From positions 29,214,598 to 29,278,597 of the forward strand of contig CM053330.1 of assembly GCA_028583605.1 (NCBI GenBank): 64,000 bases of DNA, given 5' to 3'. This DNA comes from Dastarcus helophoroides (lineage: Eukaryota; Arthropoda; Insecta; Coleoptera; Bothrideridae). The notes under the pieces are model-generated. The model was not told the origin of the DNA. It did not search any database and worked only from the letters and a program-made list of their open reading frames with translations. A program made the translations under genes and the position numbers. Below, piece by piece: positions 35,765 to 47,740 of this stretch (positions are counted from its first letter, which is position 1; each line of letters starts with the position of its first letter).

Positions 35765-37280
35765 GGCATTTTCTTACATTCCCTAATTTTTCTGTCTAGT
35801 CCAGTGATTCGTATTGTTATTTGCTTTAACGCTCTCTTTATAGGGGAAAAATTGTCAACACCTCCTGCAAATCTACTGTTTTTTTTAAACGAATAAACAT
35901 AAAAAAAAATATATCCTTTTATGAATTATTTCACCTCGTTTAATAGCAGAATATTAAAAACCATGCGTTATAGAAAGATTAATTACACTGGTCAACACTG
36001 ATTTTGTAACACGAACTTTGGTAGGTAATTGTATTAGGGCTACCTACCCTTATCATGAAATTTATTTTTGGAAATGTAATCTTTCCAAATACTGTTCGTT
36101 TTTATTTAGGTCCACATATTATTTACATATTAAAAAATGTTGTCAAAATTAAATCATAATATCGTGATCATATTAATTCTTCATTTAAATTTTTTTTTGT
36201 CATTAAAATTTGGGTACTTTTTATGTGAATGGGACACCAGGGGTCGAAAAAATCACAATTAGGAAAAAGTTTGTCTTACACGCAGATCTTTAATTTGTAA
36301 ATAGAAAACTGTAAAGCATTTACGCCTATAAAGCCCTCTGGTATATTTCTACCAACTTCATATCAAATTAGGTTTACCAAAAATTTTCTAGAGGGGATGG
36401 GCTTCAATAAATTTGGATTTTTATATTTCAAAGAGAAACTCTCTAGAATGAGTGAAGTAGTAATAGTAGAACCTCAAATTAAGAAAATGAATGGAAAACT
36501 TGTTGTTTAAAGAAAAATTAAATGTTTTAAAAAAATCCGCATGAAGATGCTTCAAAAATTTAATTGGAAATTTTTTGATTTACCATAAGTGTGACATCTA
36601 TAGATATTTGATTAGAAGTCTTTTATTGAAGTATAGAAATTTGGGTTGCAATATGGAAATCAAGATTTATTTTTTAGACACATATCTTGACTTTATTCCT
36701 ACGAATTAGGGGGCCCTATGGGGCTCAAAGTGATAAGAATTAATAAAAGTGTCATGAGGACATTCCAATGATTGAAAAACTTTATCAGGGCAGATTAAAC
36801 TCAAAGGTGTTGACTGACTACTAATGCTTAATCAAGAGAGACCAATTAAAAGCTAAATAATCTAGAAAAACAAAAATTTGAAGTTCCTAATGTACATTTT
36901 TTATGTTATATGTCTTGAGATTTTTCAAACATTTAACAAACAAATGTCGCGAGTGGTAAAAGTTTCAAAACTGTTTATTTTAAATGATAACAACTAACAC
37001 TATTAAAAAACACAAAATAAGTTCATGTGACATGATAAAACTTCAATTTTGTTGACCACTGTTTTATAAAAAAGCCATCTGTAGGGCGCCTTTGAATAAT
37101 ATTATGTATTTTAAACGGTTACTAATATCGTAAAAAAAAATTAGGAATTGCAATTTTTTAAAACCCTTTGAGGCCTTAAATAAAATATAAATTGGGACCT
37201 GGTTACGATTTTTTCTGGCCATTTCAATTTAAGACATGAACCAGAGGACTGCTTAATATCAAGCAATCAAATTTTTCTCT
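35765..37280. other. Single-copy AT-rich region
   Basis: No gene, array or transposon end recognised. Confidence 0.35.
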
Positions 37281-39690
37281 AAAATAGATCATTAGGTATT
37301 TTAAATGACCCTGTCTTCTATTTTAGAAATATTAAAGTCTTCCCCTCAACTTACGTTATTTTTAAAATGTCGGTTTTTAAATTGGACATTTCTTATTATT
37401 TCCCTAATATTTGTATTTAAAATTTTAATTTTAAACCCGAAGTCTAGAATTTTTTCTCAAAACTTCGACCTTCAATTTGCATCTTTACTTTTATCACTTA
37501 AGGGTTGTATGTATACAGAATGGACCATAAGTAATGGTACACAGACCAAGAGTGGATTTTTCGTATAAAAATTATTTGATTTAGCAAAATTTACCTTATA
37601 CCAAAAATTGATACTAACCAAGATACAGGGTGTTTTTTTATTGATTTTGGACATCTTTTAACATTTCGATCTCTTTTTTTAAATTTTGGGAAGAAGGTTT
37701 CAATTGTTATGTGGTTTTTTTGTAACATTTCGACTCCATACTGAAATTTTCAAATTTTTATAAAAATTCGCCTCTATTTTTCGAAAATTAAACTTTAATC
37801 AGGCTCGTAACCAGGCGAGGTGGGCTGGGGGGCTGCAGCCTCCCCGAAATTTATTGGCCTTACACTCGACAGAACTGAACTTTCCAGACGTGCGAGCTTT
37901 TTAAAAAACATTTTTAATGGATCATTTTGTTTTCATAATAAAATGCAAGCAGTTTTTTTCAAATTTGGCGCAAATTCTTATTATTAGAGATCGAATTTTA
38001 AGCGCAATCAAACGAAGTATACAGGTGAGCAAAATGTTAAATTAGGGAAAAACGACAAGCTAAAGAAGGCACTAAAAAGGTAAAATACTCTAAAAAAAAG
38101 GCATTCACAGGCCAAATCTCACAATTAAAAAAAAAACATTTTGAAAAAAAAATATAGTAGATTTTAGGTTATACGCAGAATATTCAGAATGATTAAAATA
38201 TTTTCAAATGAAGAGATTCTTTCGAGTTCATTCTAGAATCTTCACCCTAAATCTTAAAATTTTTACCTTAAACTCATTCGATTTTTTCTCCGAAATTTTG
38301 ACTTTTAAATCTGAGATTTCGTTTCTAAAAATATTTAAACGTTTCTTGAATTTTTTTTTATTTGTAACTTCAGTATTACGTTTTAAATTTTATTTAAAAA
38401 ATGTCGAATTATGCAGGATTTTCAAGCTTAAAATCCTCATTTTGAAAAAAAAAATTCATTAATAAATAATTAAGAGAAACTGCAAATTTATACAAAAGAT
38501 CTTTCGTGATTTAACATTAAATTTTGGAAAAATTTTGGATTTTGTGATAACATTTTTACAGTTTTTGAATTTAAAAATTTAAATTTTAAATTCGATATTT
38601 GAATAAAATTTTGAATATTCGACTCTTTCCTAAAAATTTGAAATCTATTATAAGGCGGAATTTTGAGAAGACATTTTTTAATAACTTTTTTTAAAAATTT
38701 CTTCTATAATTTTTCTAAAATGTCGATTGAACTTAAGAAAAATGTAAAATGTCGATTCTTTTATAAATTTCGAGTTTTACAAAAAACATTTTTAAACTGG
38801 AAAATTCAGGACTTTTTTAATAACTTTAACCCATCAGTTTAATTGGCAATTTTTATTTTTTTCAAAAGAGTTTTAACTTCATAATAGAAAATGTCGAAAT
38901 TTTTGGTTATAAACTTTATTTCTTTATATTTCGATTACAATTTCGAAAATTCGACTATTTTTTTCAAAATTCGACTTCCAATTGATAACTTTCAAAAAAA
39001 TATTGAAATTTTTATCTGTTATTAAATTTCAACTTTAGTTAAAAAATTTTGTACTTTTAATTACATTTTAATTTTAAATTCATATTTAAAAAAACTTGAT
39101 TTATAAAACTTTTATCACTTTTTAGGAGTTTAAAAATGCCAGGATTAAAGTCACAATTTTGAACAAAATTAGCTTAATGACTTTAGTTTATTTTTCAAAA
39201 TTTTTACATTAGCACTGGTTTAAAACTTGCACTTCTTTAAAATATTTTGACTTTCTTTCTAGACATTTAATTTGAAAAACTCCCCTGATGTGTCCCATGA
39301 TGTCCATATTAGGCGATAACTTTGTTAGTTGAAAAGATAGAGACATGAACTAAAAAGTGATTGGATGGCATCAAATAATCTATTATTATGCGCTTCTAAA
39401 ACCTTAACCACCCTAAATAAATCACGCTCCCCCCTTTTTTAAATTGCACACAGCACTTTGCTAAGCTTGAAACCTTAGTTTACTTTGAATACAGCCCTAT
39501 GTAGTAATAATGTAATAAATTCAGTTTTTTTAAATAATTTTTCTCAACATTTCAAATTATAACTTGGGATTTTAAAATTAAAATCTAAATTTAAAGGCTC
39601 AAGTCGATATTATGAGCAAAAATTCCAATTTTTTAATTAAAAAATGTTGTGAGAAAAGATGGAAAATTCTGGAAAATATACGTGATTAGA
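37281..39690. repeat. Decayed minisatellite with two transposon ends
   Basis: T-rich array DNA (37300-37490, 37640-37800, 38200-39280). A mariner-type end ATACAGGGTGTTTTTTT lies near 37624. At 37803 there is CAGGCTCGTAACCAGG followed by GGCTGCAGCCTCCCCGAAA, the same family end as the reverse complement of 4986-5027. No partner end was found for either. No gene. Confidence 0.5.
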
Positions 39691-39699
39691 CCTTATAAA

Positions 39700-40640
39700 T
39701 AATGAAAACTGAAATTTTTTCATCGACAACTTCCCCAGAGAAAAAATTCCCAAAGTCCATTTTAGAGTCGAAGTTTTGGAAAAAAGTTAAAATTCCAGTT
39801 CTCTTTAAAAAAGTTATGAAAACACTTGACATTTTGGGGAAAATATTCCGAAAGAAAAAATTTCCAAATTCCCTTTTAGAGTCAAAGTTTTGGAAAATTT
39901 TCTAAAATATAGGTATTAAACCTTATAAATGATGAAAAATGAAATTTTTGTATGAACGACAACGTTCCGAGAGAAAAAATTCCCAAATTCCATTTTACAG
40001 TCGAAGTTTTGGAAAAAAAGTTAGAATTCCAGTTCTTCTTAAAACATGTATGAAAAGAGTTGACATTTTAAGAGAAAATATTCCGAAAGAAAAAATTTCC
40101 AAATTCCATTTTAGAATCGAAGTTTTGAAAAAAGAGGTAAACATTTCGGTCCTCTAAGAAATTTATGAAAAAAGTTGACATTTTGAGAGGAAATATTCCG
40201 GGAGAAAATATTTCCAAATTCTATTTTAGAGTCGAAGTTTAGAAAAAGAAGTAAATATTCCAGTTTTCCCTAAGAAATTTATGAAAAAAGTTGATATTTT
40301 GAGAGAAAAATTCCGAGAGAAAAAATTCCAAATTCCATTTTAGAATCGAAGTTTTGGAAAAAAAGGTAAAAACTCCAGTTCTTCCTTAAAAATTTATGAT
40401 TTAAGTTGACATTTAGAGAGAAAACATTCCCAGAGCAAAAATTTCCAAATTCCATTTTATAATCTAGGTTTTGGAAAAAAGAGGTAAACATTCCAGTTCT
40501 CCGTACGAAATTTATGAATAAAATTAACATTTTGAGAGAAAATGTTCCGAGAAAAAAACTTTCAATTTCAATTTTAGAACCGAAGTTTTGGAAAAAAACT
40601 AAAAATTTCAGTCCTCCTTAAAAATTTATGAAAAAATTTG
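39700..40640 (+). repeat. Tandem repeat, ~116-bp unit, about 8 copies
   Basis: The landmark TTTTAGAGTCGAAGTTTTGG and its variants occur with TTTAGA-type blocks at about 39761, 39875, 39994, 40110, 40225, 40338, 40456 and 40573, a spacing of 113-119 bp. Each unit contains, in order, this block, GGTAAA, CCAGTTCT, TTTATGAAAAAA, GTTGACATTTT, GAGAGAAAATATTCCGA and TTTCCAAATTCCA. It differs from the 20-bp minisatellite and is far better conserved. The short frames in it are repeat translations. Confidence 0.88.
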
Positions 40641-40785
40641 ACATGTTGAGAAAAACACAAACTTTATAAAAAATATGAATTTTCACACAAAAGTTTAAGA
40701 GAAGGAAAACATTTTGTCTTTAAATTCAAGATTTGAAAAAACAAATTGATATTTTCTTTTGAATACGTAAAATTTAAAAAAAAAT

Positions 40786-40980
40786 AAATACAAATCTTGT
40801 CCACTGGAATCAAGAAAGATTAAAAAACAAAGCAAAAGTTGCTCTAACGCGTTGCGCTTGCCAAGCTATTATTTGCAGGGATATATTATTTCTGTCAGTA
40901 GACAAATTTTGTAGAGCGAAAAATTTAAAATCATTTTTACTTCTGACGACGGGAAGAGAGGTGAACTGCCCGAAACGTTA
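40786..40980. mobile_element. Decayed PLE/retrozyme terminal repeat plus a second hammerhead-like motif
   Basis: 40786-40876 matches the TTGGTGGAACGG family (TCTTGTCCACTGGAATCAAG, GTTGCTCTAACGCGTT, GCCAAGCTATTATT). Downstream on the plus strand, CTGACGA (40943-40949), a spare C, a GGG...CCC stem and GAAAC (40972-40976) then GTTA form a hammerhead-like core of a different sequence family. Stem I is weak (TT/AA only). Confidence 0.5.
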
Positions 40981-41275
40981 AATTTAATTATCATTTATTT
41001 TTATCGTTTAACTTTTACAATGGTTTTTAAGTGTTTTTTAGTGAGTGTTGTCACAAACAGCGATTTACAAACTAAGATCTAACGCAATCGCTGTTTGGGG
41101 CAATCTATAAAAGATTGTCTTTCCTTAACAAAAAAGAGGTAACTGAAAATATAGACGTCTATAAGAAGCAACTGGCGAAGAAAATGCCAATCAGTAGGAA
41201 TGGAATTAATAATACTTCTTGTGGTTTAAAAACAATAAGTTCATTTCGTAAAGTCAAAAAGATATTGATGATTTT

Positions 41276-41432
41276 AAAAAATTGAAATACAAATCTTGTG
41301 CCCTGAAACTAAGAAAGATTAAAAAACACAACAAAGGTTGCTCTAATGCGTTTCGATAGCCAAGCTATCATCTTCTCTCTGAATTGTATTTCAGTTTTTG
41401 CAGATAACCAAGGACCAGTCCATTCCACCAAA
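41276..41432 (-). mobile_element. Short retrozyme-like insertion, TTGGTGGAACGG family
   Basis: The 157-bp insert is flanked by ATTGATGATTTT (41264-41275) and ATTGATGGTTTT (41433-41444), a 12-bp duplication with one mismatch. The right end is the inverted family start (TTCCACCAA). The centre (about 41349-41375) reads, on the minus strand, GAAGATGATAGC, TTG, GCTATCGAAAC, i.e. the box-stem II-box arrangement of a hammerhead. No protein. Confidence 0.75.
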
Positions 41433-41487
41433 ATTGATGGTTTTTACTTCGGTTAATAAACTTACATTTAAAACAATTTGTAGCATT

Positions 41488-41700
41488 AAAACTTGTGAAA
41501 AATCAAAAACTTGTTTGCCACCAGTGCTCCCAATCTCTGTTTTGGATTTACGTAAAGTCATAGATAAAATGTAGCATGGAAATAATTTTACGTTTCGAAA
41601 AAATATTTCCATGCTACATTTTATCTATGACCTTACGTAAATCAAAAACAGAGATTGGGAGCACTGGTGGCAAACAAGTTTTTTGATTTTTCACAAGTTT
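41488..41700. repeat. Near-perfect palindrome, ~97-bp arms, 19-bp spacer
   Basis: 41488-41584 and 41604-41700 are reverse complements with only a few differences (blocks TTGCCACCAGTGCTCCCAAT and AAAATGTAGCATGGAAATA). This is much better preserved than neighbouring repeats. It lies just beside the retrozyme-like insert and could be a separate short inverted-repeat element or a local inversion-duplication. Confidence 0.85.
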
Positions 41701-42472
41701 AAAAATTTAATTTTTTTGTGAGTAGCATAGAGAGTAGCATAGAGAGTAATTGTTGGATATTATTATAACTTTGCTTTTGGTAGAATAACAATCCTTTAAT
41801 TTATAATCTAAATATTTCAACTATTACCTTTATGTTTTCGCAGCTTCTAATTGGTTTATAAAGCTGAAGGCTCATTTGTTTTACCCTAATTCATTAACAC
41901 AAAAATGTATTTTTTTTAAATCTGATGTATATTTCGTATGTGATTTAATATTTCTTTTTGTTGAAATTTTGTTTTAAATAGTATCTTGGTAATGTGACTT
42001 GTGACTGAAACAAAAAAAAAAAAAATCAAGTTGTTTTTTGAGACCTCAGACTTATTACCCTAGTTGTGTATTTTGGTAATGCTGTTTTTTCTTCAACTGA
42101 ATAACTCAGTTTAATTGATACTAAGCTTAGCTACTTACTGTTACTTATAGTTGCCAAAACTTTGGTAGCTAGCACTGATCACGAACTGAATCCAGCGCAA
42201 TAAGACGTCAGGAACATGAAGTAGAAATTAGCCTTTCATTTAATTTTTGGTACCTAAGCACACAAGACAGTAATGCCACAAATATTTACTCTTGAATAAA
42301 CTAAACAAAATTAATATCTTACTGGCACGACTTCGTCAGCGAGCTTAAAGAAATAAGTGCAGTGCAACTGCTTGGAAGTTTCAAAACAAAAAATAATTTT
42401 CAGTTCAAATTGTAAGGCGGTAACTTAATATTACTAAAATCGATAATACACATGCCTATTTTTATTGTAGTT
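41701..42472. other. Single-copy spacer
   Basis: Non-repetitive AT-rich DNA without recognisable genes. Confidence 0.4.
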
Positions 42473-45400
42473 CAGGAGCGATTGGGCCCAATCGCGCCCC
42501 ACACATAAAGGGGCCCCGCATCACCACCAAAATTAACAAAAATTCAATCTTCGAAATTTACTCTTTTGTGAAAATTTTTTCATTTTATCAATATCCTTAA
42601 AATTTTGAAAAGGTAGACTTTTAAAAGTATCATTTCAAAATGTTGACATCATTTTTCAAACGTTTGATTAAATTTGAATTCTAATGTTCTAAATTTCGAA
42701 ATCTTTCGAAATTTTGTCATTTTTCAAAATTTTTTACTTTTAAAAGTTTCCCCTTTCTTTAAAATTTCGTTCTTATCCAAAAATATCGATTTTTTTTTAA
42801 ATCGATTCTTGGTGAAATTTTGGATTATTTTGTAAAAATTCCGTTGCATTTTAAAGTTTTTGAATTATTTCGAAAATATAAACTTTTTTAAAATGTCGAT
42901 TTTGGCTTTTTCTTTGAAAATCTTAACTTTTTTTTGAAAACTTTTTTTTAATTGAATTTCTTTTTAAGATTTGAACTTTTTAACTTTTTTCTCAAGGTTT
43001 TAATGAACAAAAATTTCGAATTTTTTGATAATTTTGACTTTTTTGGAATTTTGGCTTTTTGATAATTTGGGTTTTTAGGAGATTTCACTGAAAATTCTTC
43101 ATTTTTTTAAATCACATTTCTTCATAATTTCGAATATTTGTTAAATTTCAGAAGCCTTAACTTTTTATGAAAACTTCAGCAATTTTAGAAATTTTGACTT
43201 TTTTTGAAAATGTGACTGGAGAATTTCAATTTCTTTAAAATTTTGACTTTTTAAAAAAATTTCGATCTTTTTTAAAAATTTTGCCTATTTTTCAAAAATT
43301 CTACCTGTTTTAAAGATTTGTAATGTCTTGAAAAATACGACTCTTTAAGGAGTTTTTAATACATTAAAAATTTTAACATTTCAACTAATTCTTGAGAATT
43401 TGATTTTGAAATTTTTAAATCGGTACTTTTACTTTTATTTTTACTTTTTGAAAGTTGGTGCTTGGTTATCTCCAAAAATTGAAATACAAGTTCCCACTTT
43501 TCAAATTTTTGTCTTTTTTTTAATTACATTTTCCTTAAAAACTTTGACCCTTTATATTTGGTTGCCCTTAGTTAGATCAGAGGTCGGCACACCGCGGCTC
43601 ACGAGCAGCATGCGGCTCTTTTAAAAGACCATTGCAGGCTCTAAATTTCCCTAAAGAAATAAATAAATAAAAGCTAAAGTGAACAGACACGCACAAAAGG
43701 AATACTCATTAAACAAGTGACCTACAGAAGTCGAAATTTCCAAAAATACTTTTCTAGGAATTTTTACGTTTTGCTTAAATTTTGAGAAAAAAGTTATGAT
43801 TTCAAGAAGTATTTTTCCGAAATTTTTGATTGATTTGTATAAACATTCTGAAAAATCACATGAAATTTGCAATTTCTAGAAAAAAGACCAATTTGGGGAG
43901 TCAAAATTTCTAAAAAATATTTTTTTCATGATTTTTACTTATTGATTTACAAATTTTCTACTTCCTTGAAATTTCGTAAAAAAGGTTAAATTATTTTGTG
44001 AGAAAAAAAATCTAAATTTAGGGAAACACCAAATACCAAAGTTCGAAATTAAAGCGGACATTTCCAGATAAAGCCGAATTTTAAGAAAAAGGAAAAGATT
44101 TCGGAAAAATTCAGAAAAAGAAACTGAAAAAATTGAGAAAAAGAAGCTGAAAAAATTCAGGAAAAGGAAAAGATTTCGAAAAAAATAAGAAAGAAATAAA
44201 TTTATCAAAAGATGAAATTTCAGAAAAAAAAACGTCGAATTTCGACAATATATTGAAACCCTGAAGAAACTAAAAACCTGAATTTTTTGAAAATCTGTAA
44301 AATATTAAAAAAGGGAATCGTAAAAATAAACTGAAAGCTTAGAAAATAATTGTCGAACTTTAAAGAAGTTGAAGTTTTTTAAAGAAGAAGAAAAAATCCA
44401 ATTTTAGGAAAAATTGCAAGAAAAAAGTCAAAATTTTAAGAACAGCTCGAAATTTTCACAAAAAATTTCCAATTTTCCAGAGAAATTTAAATTTTGAGAA
44501 GAAATTTAAAATTTCGAGAACAAGTCGATTTAAAAAAGATCCAAATTTTCTGATAAATTTGAATTTTAAGAAAATTGGTAAAATAATTTTGAAAGAAAAA
44601 AGAATGTCGATAAAACTTTCAGTTTCGAGAAAAGTACTGAGTTTTAAAAAATGGTCAACATTTCCCAGATAAGGTCAAAATTTAAGAAAAAAATGAAATG
44701 TTGAGATTTGAAAATAGATAAATTTCGTTCAAAATAAAGAGATTTTCAGAACAAGTTTAATTTTGAAAAAAAAGATTTCGAAAAAATGAATTCGTCAAAG
44801 GTTACCAAAAAAAGCAAAATTTTAGAAAAAGACTTCGAATTGTGACAACAGATTGAAATTCGCAGAACAAATTAAAAAACCTAGCATATCTAAACAAATT
44901 TAAATTTTGTAAAAAGTTGTAAGATTTCGAAAAGAAAAATTGTAAAAAACTGAAAGCTTTGAAAAAATTGTTGAATTTTTAAAAAGCAAAGTTTTTCAGA
45001 GAAAAAGAAAATAAGAAATTTGCATTTTTCCAGATAAAGTTAAATTTTGAGAATAAATTAAATTTGAAAGTTCGAGAACAAGAAGAATTAAAAAAATTCC
45101 AAATGTTCCGATAAATTCGAATTTTGATGGAATTGGTAAAATAATTTCGAAAGAAAAAACAATGTTAATACAACTTCAAGTTTCGAAAAATGTTGAACTT
45201 TAAAGAAAGGTCACATTTTAAGAAAAAAATCAAATTTTGGGATTAAGTCAAACGTTTGGAAAATTGTCGAATTATGTCGACAAAATCACAGCTTGCAGAA
45301 ACAATCAAATGTCGAATTTCAAAAGTCGAAATTACGAAAAAAACTCACTTTTGCGAAACAAATTCAAATTTGTAGCAAATAAATAAAAGCTAAAATGTCT

Positions 45401-46659
45401 AGTAAAGGTCAACGTTTGGCAAAATGGCTAAATTCTAAAAAGTGACGAATTTTAAAAATATAGAAATTTCAAGAAAAGTATCAAAGTATTTAAGGTCAAA
45501 ATTTTCCAGAGAAAGTCAAACTTTGAGATTAAGTTAAACATTTGGAAAATATGTAGATGAATTTTGTCAAAAAAAATAGCCATTTGCAGAAACAATAAAA
45601 TGTCGAATTTTAAAAGTCGAAATTTCGAAAAAAAAACGAATTTTGCGTAACAAGTCCAAATTTGTAAAAAATGAACAAAAGTTTAAATGTTTAGTAAAAG
45701 TAAATTTTGGGGAAAATTCCGAAATTTGATAGGACGAATTTTAAAAAGAATTTAGAAAGTTCTAGAAAAAAGCCGCAATTTAGAACAAAGTCGAAAAAAT
45801 TTAATTTTGCAAAAAAGTGAAATTTGAGATAGATCTAAGTTTCGAAGAAAGGTAACTTAAAAAAAAAGGTTGAATTCTACTATTTCACTTAACATCTCCA
45901 ATTACTTCAAATTTTTACTTTTTTTTATTGAAAAATCGAAGTCGAATCTTTGAGTAAGTTGAACTAGAAAAAAGTAAAAGTTTTCATAAATTGTCGAGTT
46001 TTGAGAAGAAAGGAAGATTTGGGGTAAAATTCCAATTTTATGAACAACATAGATATTAAAAAAGAAGATTAGTGTAGAGATAAAAAAGTCGAAATTGGAA
46101 AAAAAGGCAAATTTTAAAGCAAAGGTCTAAATTTTGAAAAATAAAAGGTCTTTTGGGCTGAATATATTTTCGTTTGACTACACGAGTCAGAGGGGTCTCT
46201 CTCTGTCCCATATTTTGTCTGATTTATCTGATTTAATTTTGAAATAAAATGTAAAATCAGAAATAATAATTTGTGGCTCTTTGAAATTCACGAATCAATT
46301 TTTTTATTGCGGCTGGCTCTTTCGGTTTAAAAATTTGCCAACCCCTGCATAAGCTAATTAATTTATGATAACTAATTCAAATTTTCACTCTAAATTTAGA
46401 GAAAAAGGTTGAATATTTGAAGGTCACAATGTTTAGTAAAAAATGTGAAGTTTCGATAACTCGGCATTTTTCGAAATATTAAACTTTTTAAGATTTTAGA
46501 AAAATAAATAGAAGAAATTTAATCTGGTAAATTTAAAATAATAGTCAAGGTTTAATTCGACATGTCTAGAAAAAATATTTCAAATTTAAATATTTAGCAT
46601 ATAGAGGGCCACGCAAAAAAAAATCTAATCGGGCCCCGCACTTTTTGAATCCGGGCCTG
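42473..46659. mobile_element. Probable outer hAT-like element (CAGG...GGGCCC ends) hosting a nested hAT
   Basis: The left end is CAGGAGCGATTGGGCCC with CCCACACATAAAGGGGCCCC inside it. The right end reversed is CAGGCCCGGATTC with GCGGGGCCCGATTAG and GCGTGGCCC inside. The pairing is suggestive but imperfect, and the 8-bp flanks do not match. Its own body is decayed minisatellite (42540-43560 and 46380-46600) with a small fragment of the TTGGTGGAACGG family at about 43450-43485. Confidence 0.45.
43578..46347. mobile_element. Second copy of the CAGGGGTCGG hAT element, inverted and nested
   Basis: It begins CAGAGGTCGGCACACCGCGG (the right end of the 18366-21442 element, reversed) and ends TTTGCCAACCCCTG (its left end, reversed). 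Subterminal GAGCAGCATGCGGCTCTT and GGCTGGCTCTTTC blocks correspond. The interior is A-rich on the plus strand, so array polarity relative to the TIRs is the same as in the other copy. No 8-bp duplication is recognisable. No transposase. Confidence 0.8.
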
Positions 46660-46727
46660 AGTTCGAGCCCCTGAGAGGCTGCTGTCAAAATAAAGATCAC
46701 AAAGTTTCCATTCTTACCTTTCTCTAT

Positions 46728-46936
46728 TTGGTGGAACGGACTGGTCCTTGGTTATCTTCAAAAATTGAAATACAGAACTTGTCTCCTGAAACCAAGAAAG
46801 ATTACAAAACACAACAAAAGTTCCTCTAATGCGAGTATCTCTTTGAAGATGACAGCTTGGCTGTCGAAACGCGTTAGAGGAACGTTTGTTGTGTTTTTAA
46901 TATTTATTGGTTTCAGGGGACAAGTTCTGTATTTTA
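46728..46936 (+). mobile_element. Short retrozyme-like palindromic insertion, TTGGTGGAACGG family
   Basis: The 209-bp insert is flanked by a perfect 12-bp duplication ACCTTTCTCTAT (46716-46727 and 46937-46948). From about 46769 to 46933 it folds into one long hairpin (arms ATACAGAACTTGTC, CTGAAACCAA, CAACAAAAGTTCCTCTAA and complements) with the ribozyme-like core at the tip. No protein. Confidence 0.87.
46842..46880 (+). ncRNA. Hammerhead-like motif at the hairpin tip
   Basis: TTGAAGA (one base off CTGAAGA), a spare T, a perfect 6-bp stem GACAGC/GCTGTC with a TTG loop (46851-46865), then GAAACGCGTTAGAG. The downstream TAGAGGAAC pairs with GTTCCTCTA upstream at about 46820-46828. It looks like a degenerate member of the PLE hammerhead group. 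Activity is doubtful. Confidence 0.45.
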
Positions 46937-46948
46937 ACCTTTCTCTAT

Positions 46949-47574
46949 GATTGTTTACACCGTATAAAAATGTTATAAAGATTATTTAAGGTTTCGGGCT
47001 TTAAGTTTGAGATGAATATTGGCCCACTTCCGTAAGGAATGTATACACCGATTTTCGTCAAAATCCCTGCAGCAATTGATCCGAAAAAAGCAAGTAAACA
47101 GACAGACAAACACACTTTCATATTTATGTAGTAACGATGACTAGGTAGGGGTACGTTTGCAGCAAAAATCATATTTTAAAATTTTTCTAGTATCATCGCA
47201 TTAAAACATCAAAGTAAACTTTTCCCTGCCAAATCGAAATCCCAACTTCAACTCCGTTTGTTACCGTTAAGCTAAACGTAGGTACATTTTGATATTTTCC
47301 ACTAATTATTCCCCCTAAAGTTCATCTAATAACGCAACATTGGACGAGACAGAAAATGACTAAATGAAGCTTTTCAGCTTTAAGCTAAATTAAGGGCATC
47401 ATGAAAACTAAATAAAAACAAAGAATTGAAGCCGATGGCGAGATGATTGTATTTGGATTTTTGAGATGAAATTGATTCATCATCTTTAAATAATTATAAT
47501 ACTGTGACATTGATCTAATTGTACAAGGCAATTAAAGTTGCTAATTGAATTTTTCATATTTATTAAATCCGAAA
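46949..47574. other. Single-copy spacer
   Basis: No array. The short minus-strand frame at 46945-47172 is unsupported. Nothing else recognised. Confidence 0.35.
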
Positions 47575-47740
47575 CGATAAATACAACGAAAGATATTAAA
47601 CATTCTACAATGTTTTTAGCATAACAAAGGCTAAACGAACTCCTGGTATACCCACCGACGAAAAGTGAAACCAGATTCGGTTATAACAAATATTTATAGA
47701 ATCATTGTGGAATTTTTAATAACTTTTGTTGTATTTATCG
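47575..47740. mobile_element. Decayed PLE/retrozyme-type terminal palindrome (CGATAAATACAAC family)
   Basis: CGATAAATACAACGAAAG at the left and its complement at the right (GTTGTATTTATCG, ending 47740) enclose CCGACGA (47655-47661) followed closely by GAAACCAGA. Stem II is almost gone. Relatives lie at 49010-49150 and 49630-49720. Confidence 0.55.

Noticed and set aside
39700..40640. CRISPR-like array
   Set aside because: The repeats are contiguous 116-bp units with no unique spacers between short constant repeats, in a eukaryotic transposon context.
46660..46690. tRNA B-box-like GAGTTCGAGCCCC
   Set aside because: There is no A box at the required distance and no acceptor stem. It is the flank of a hAT-like end.
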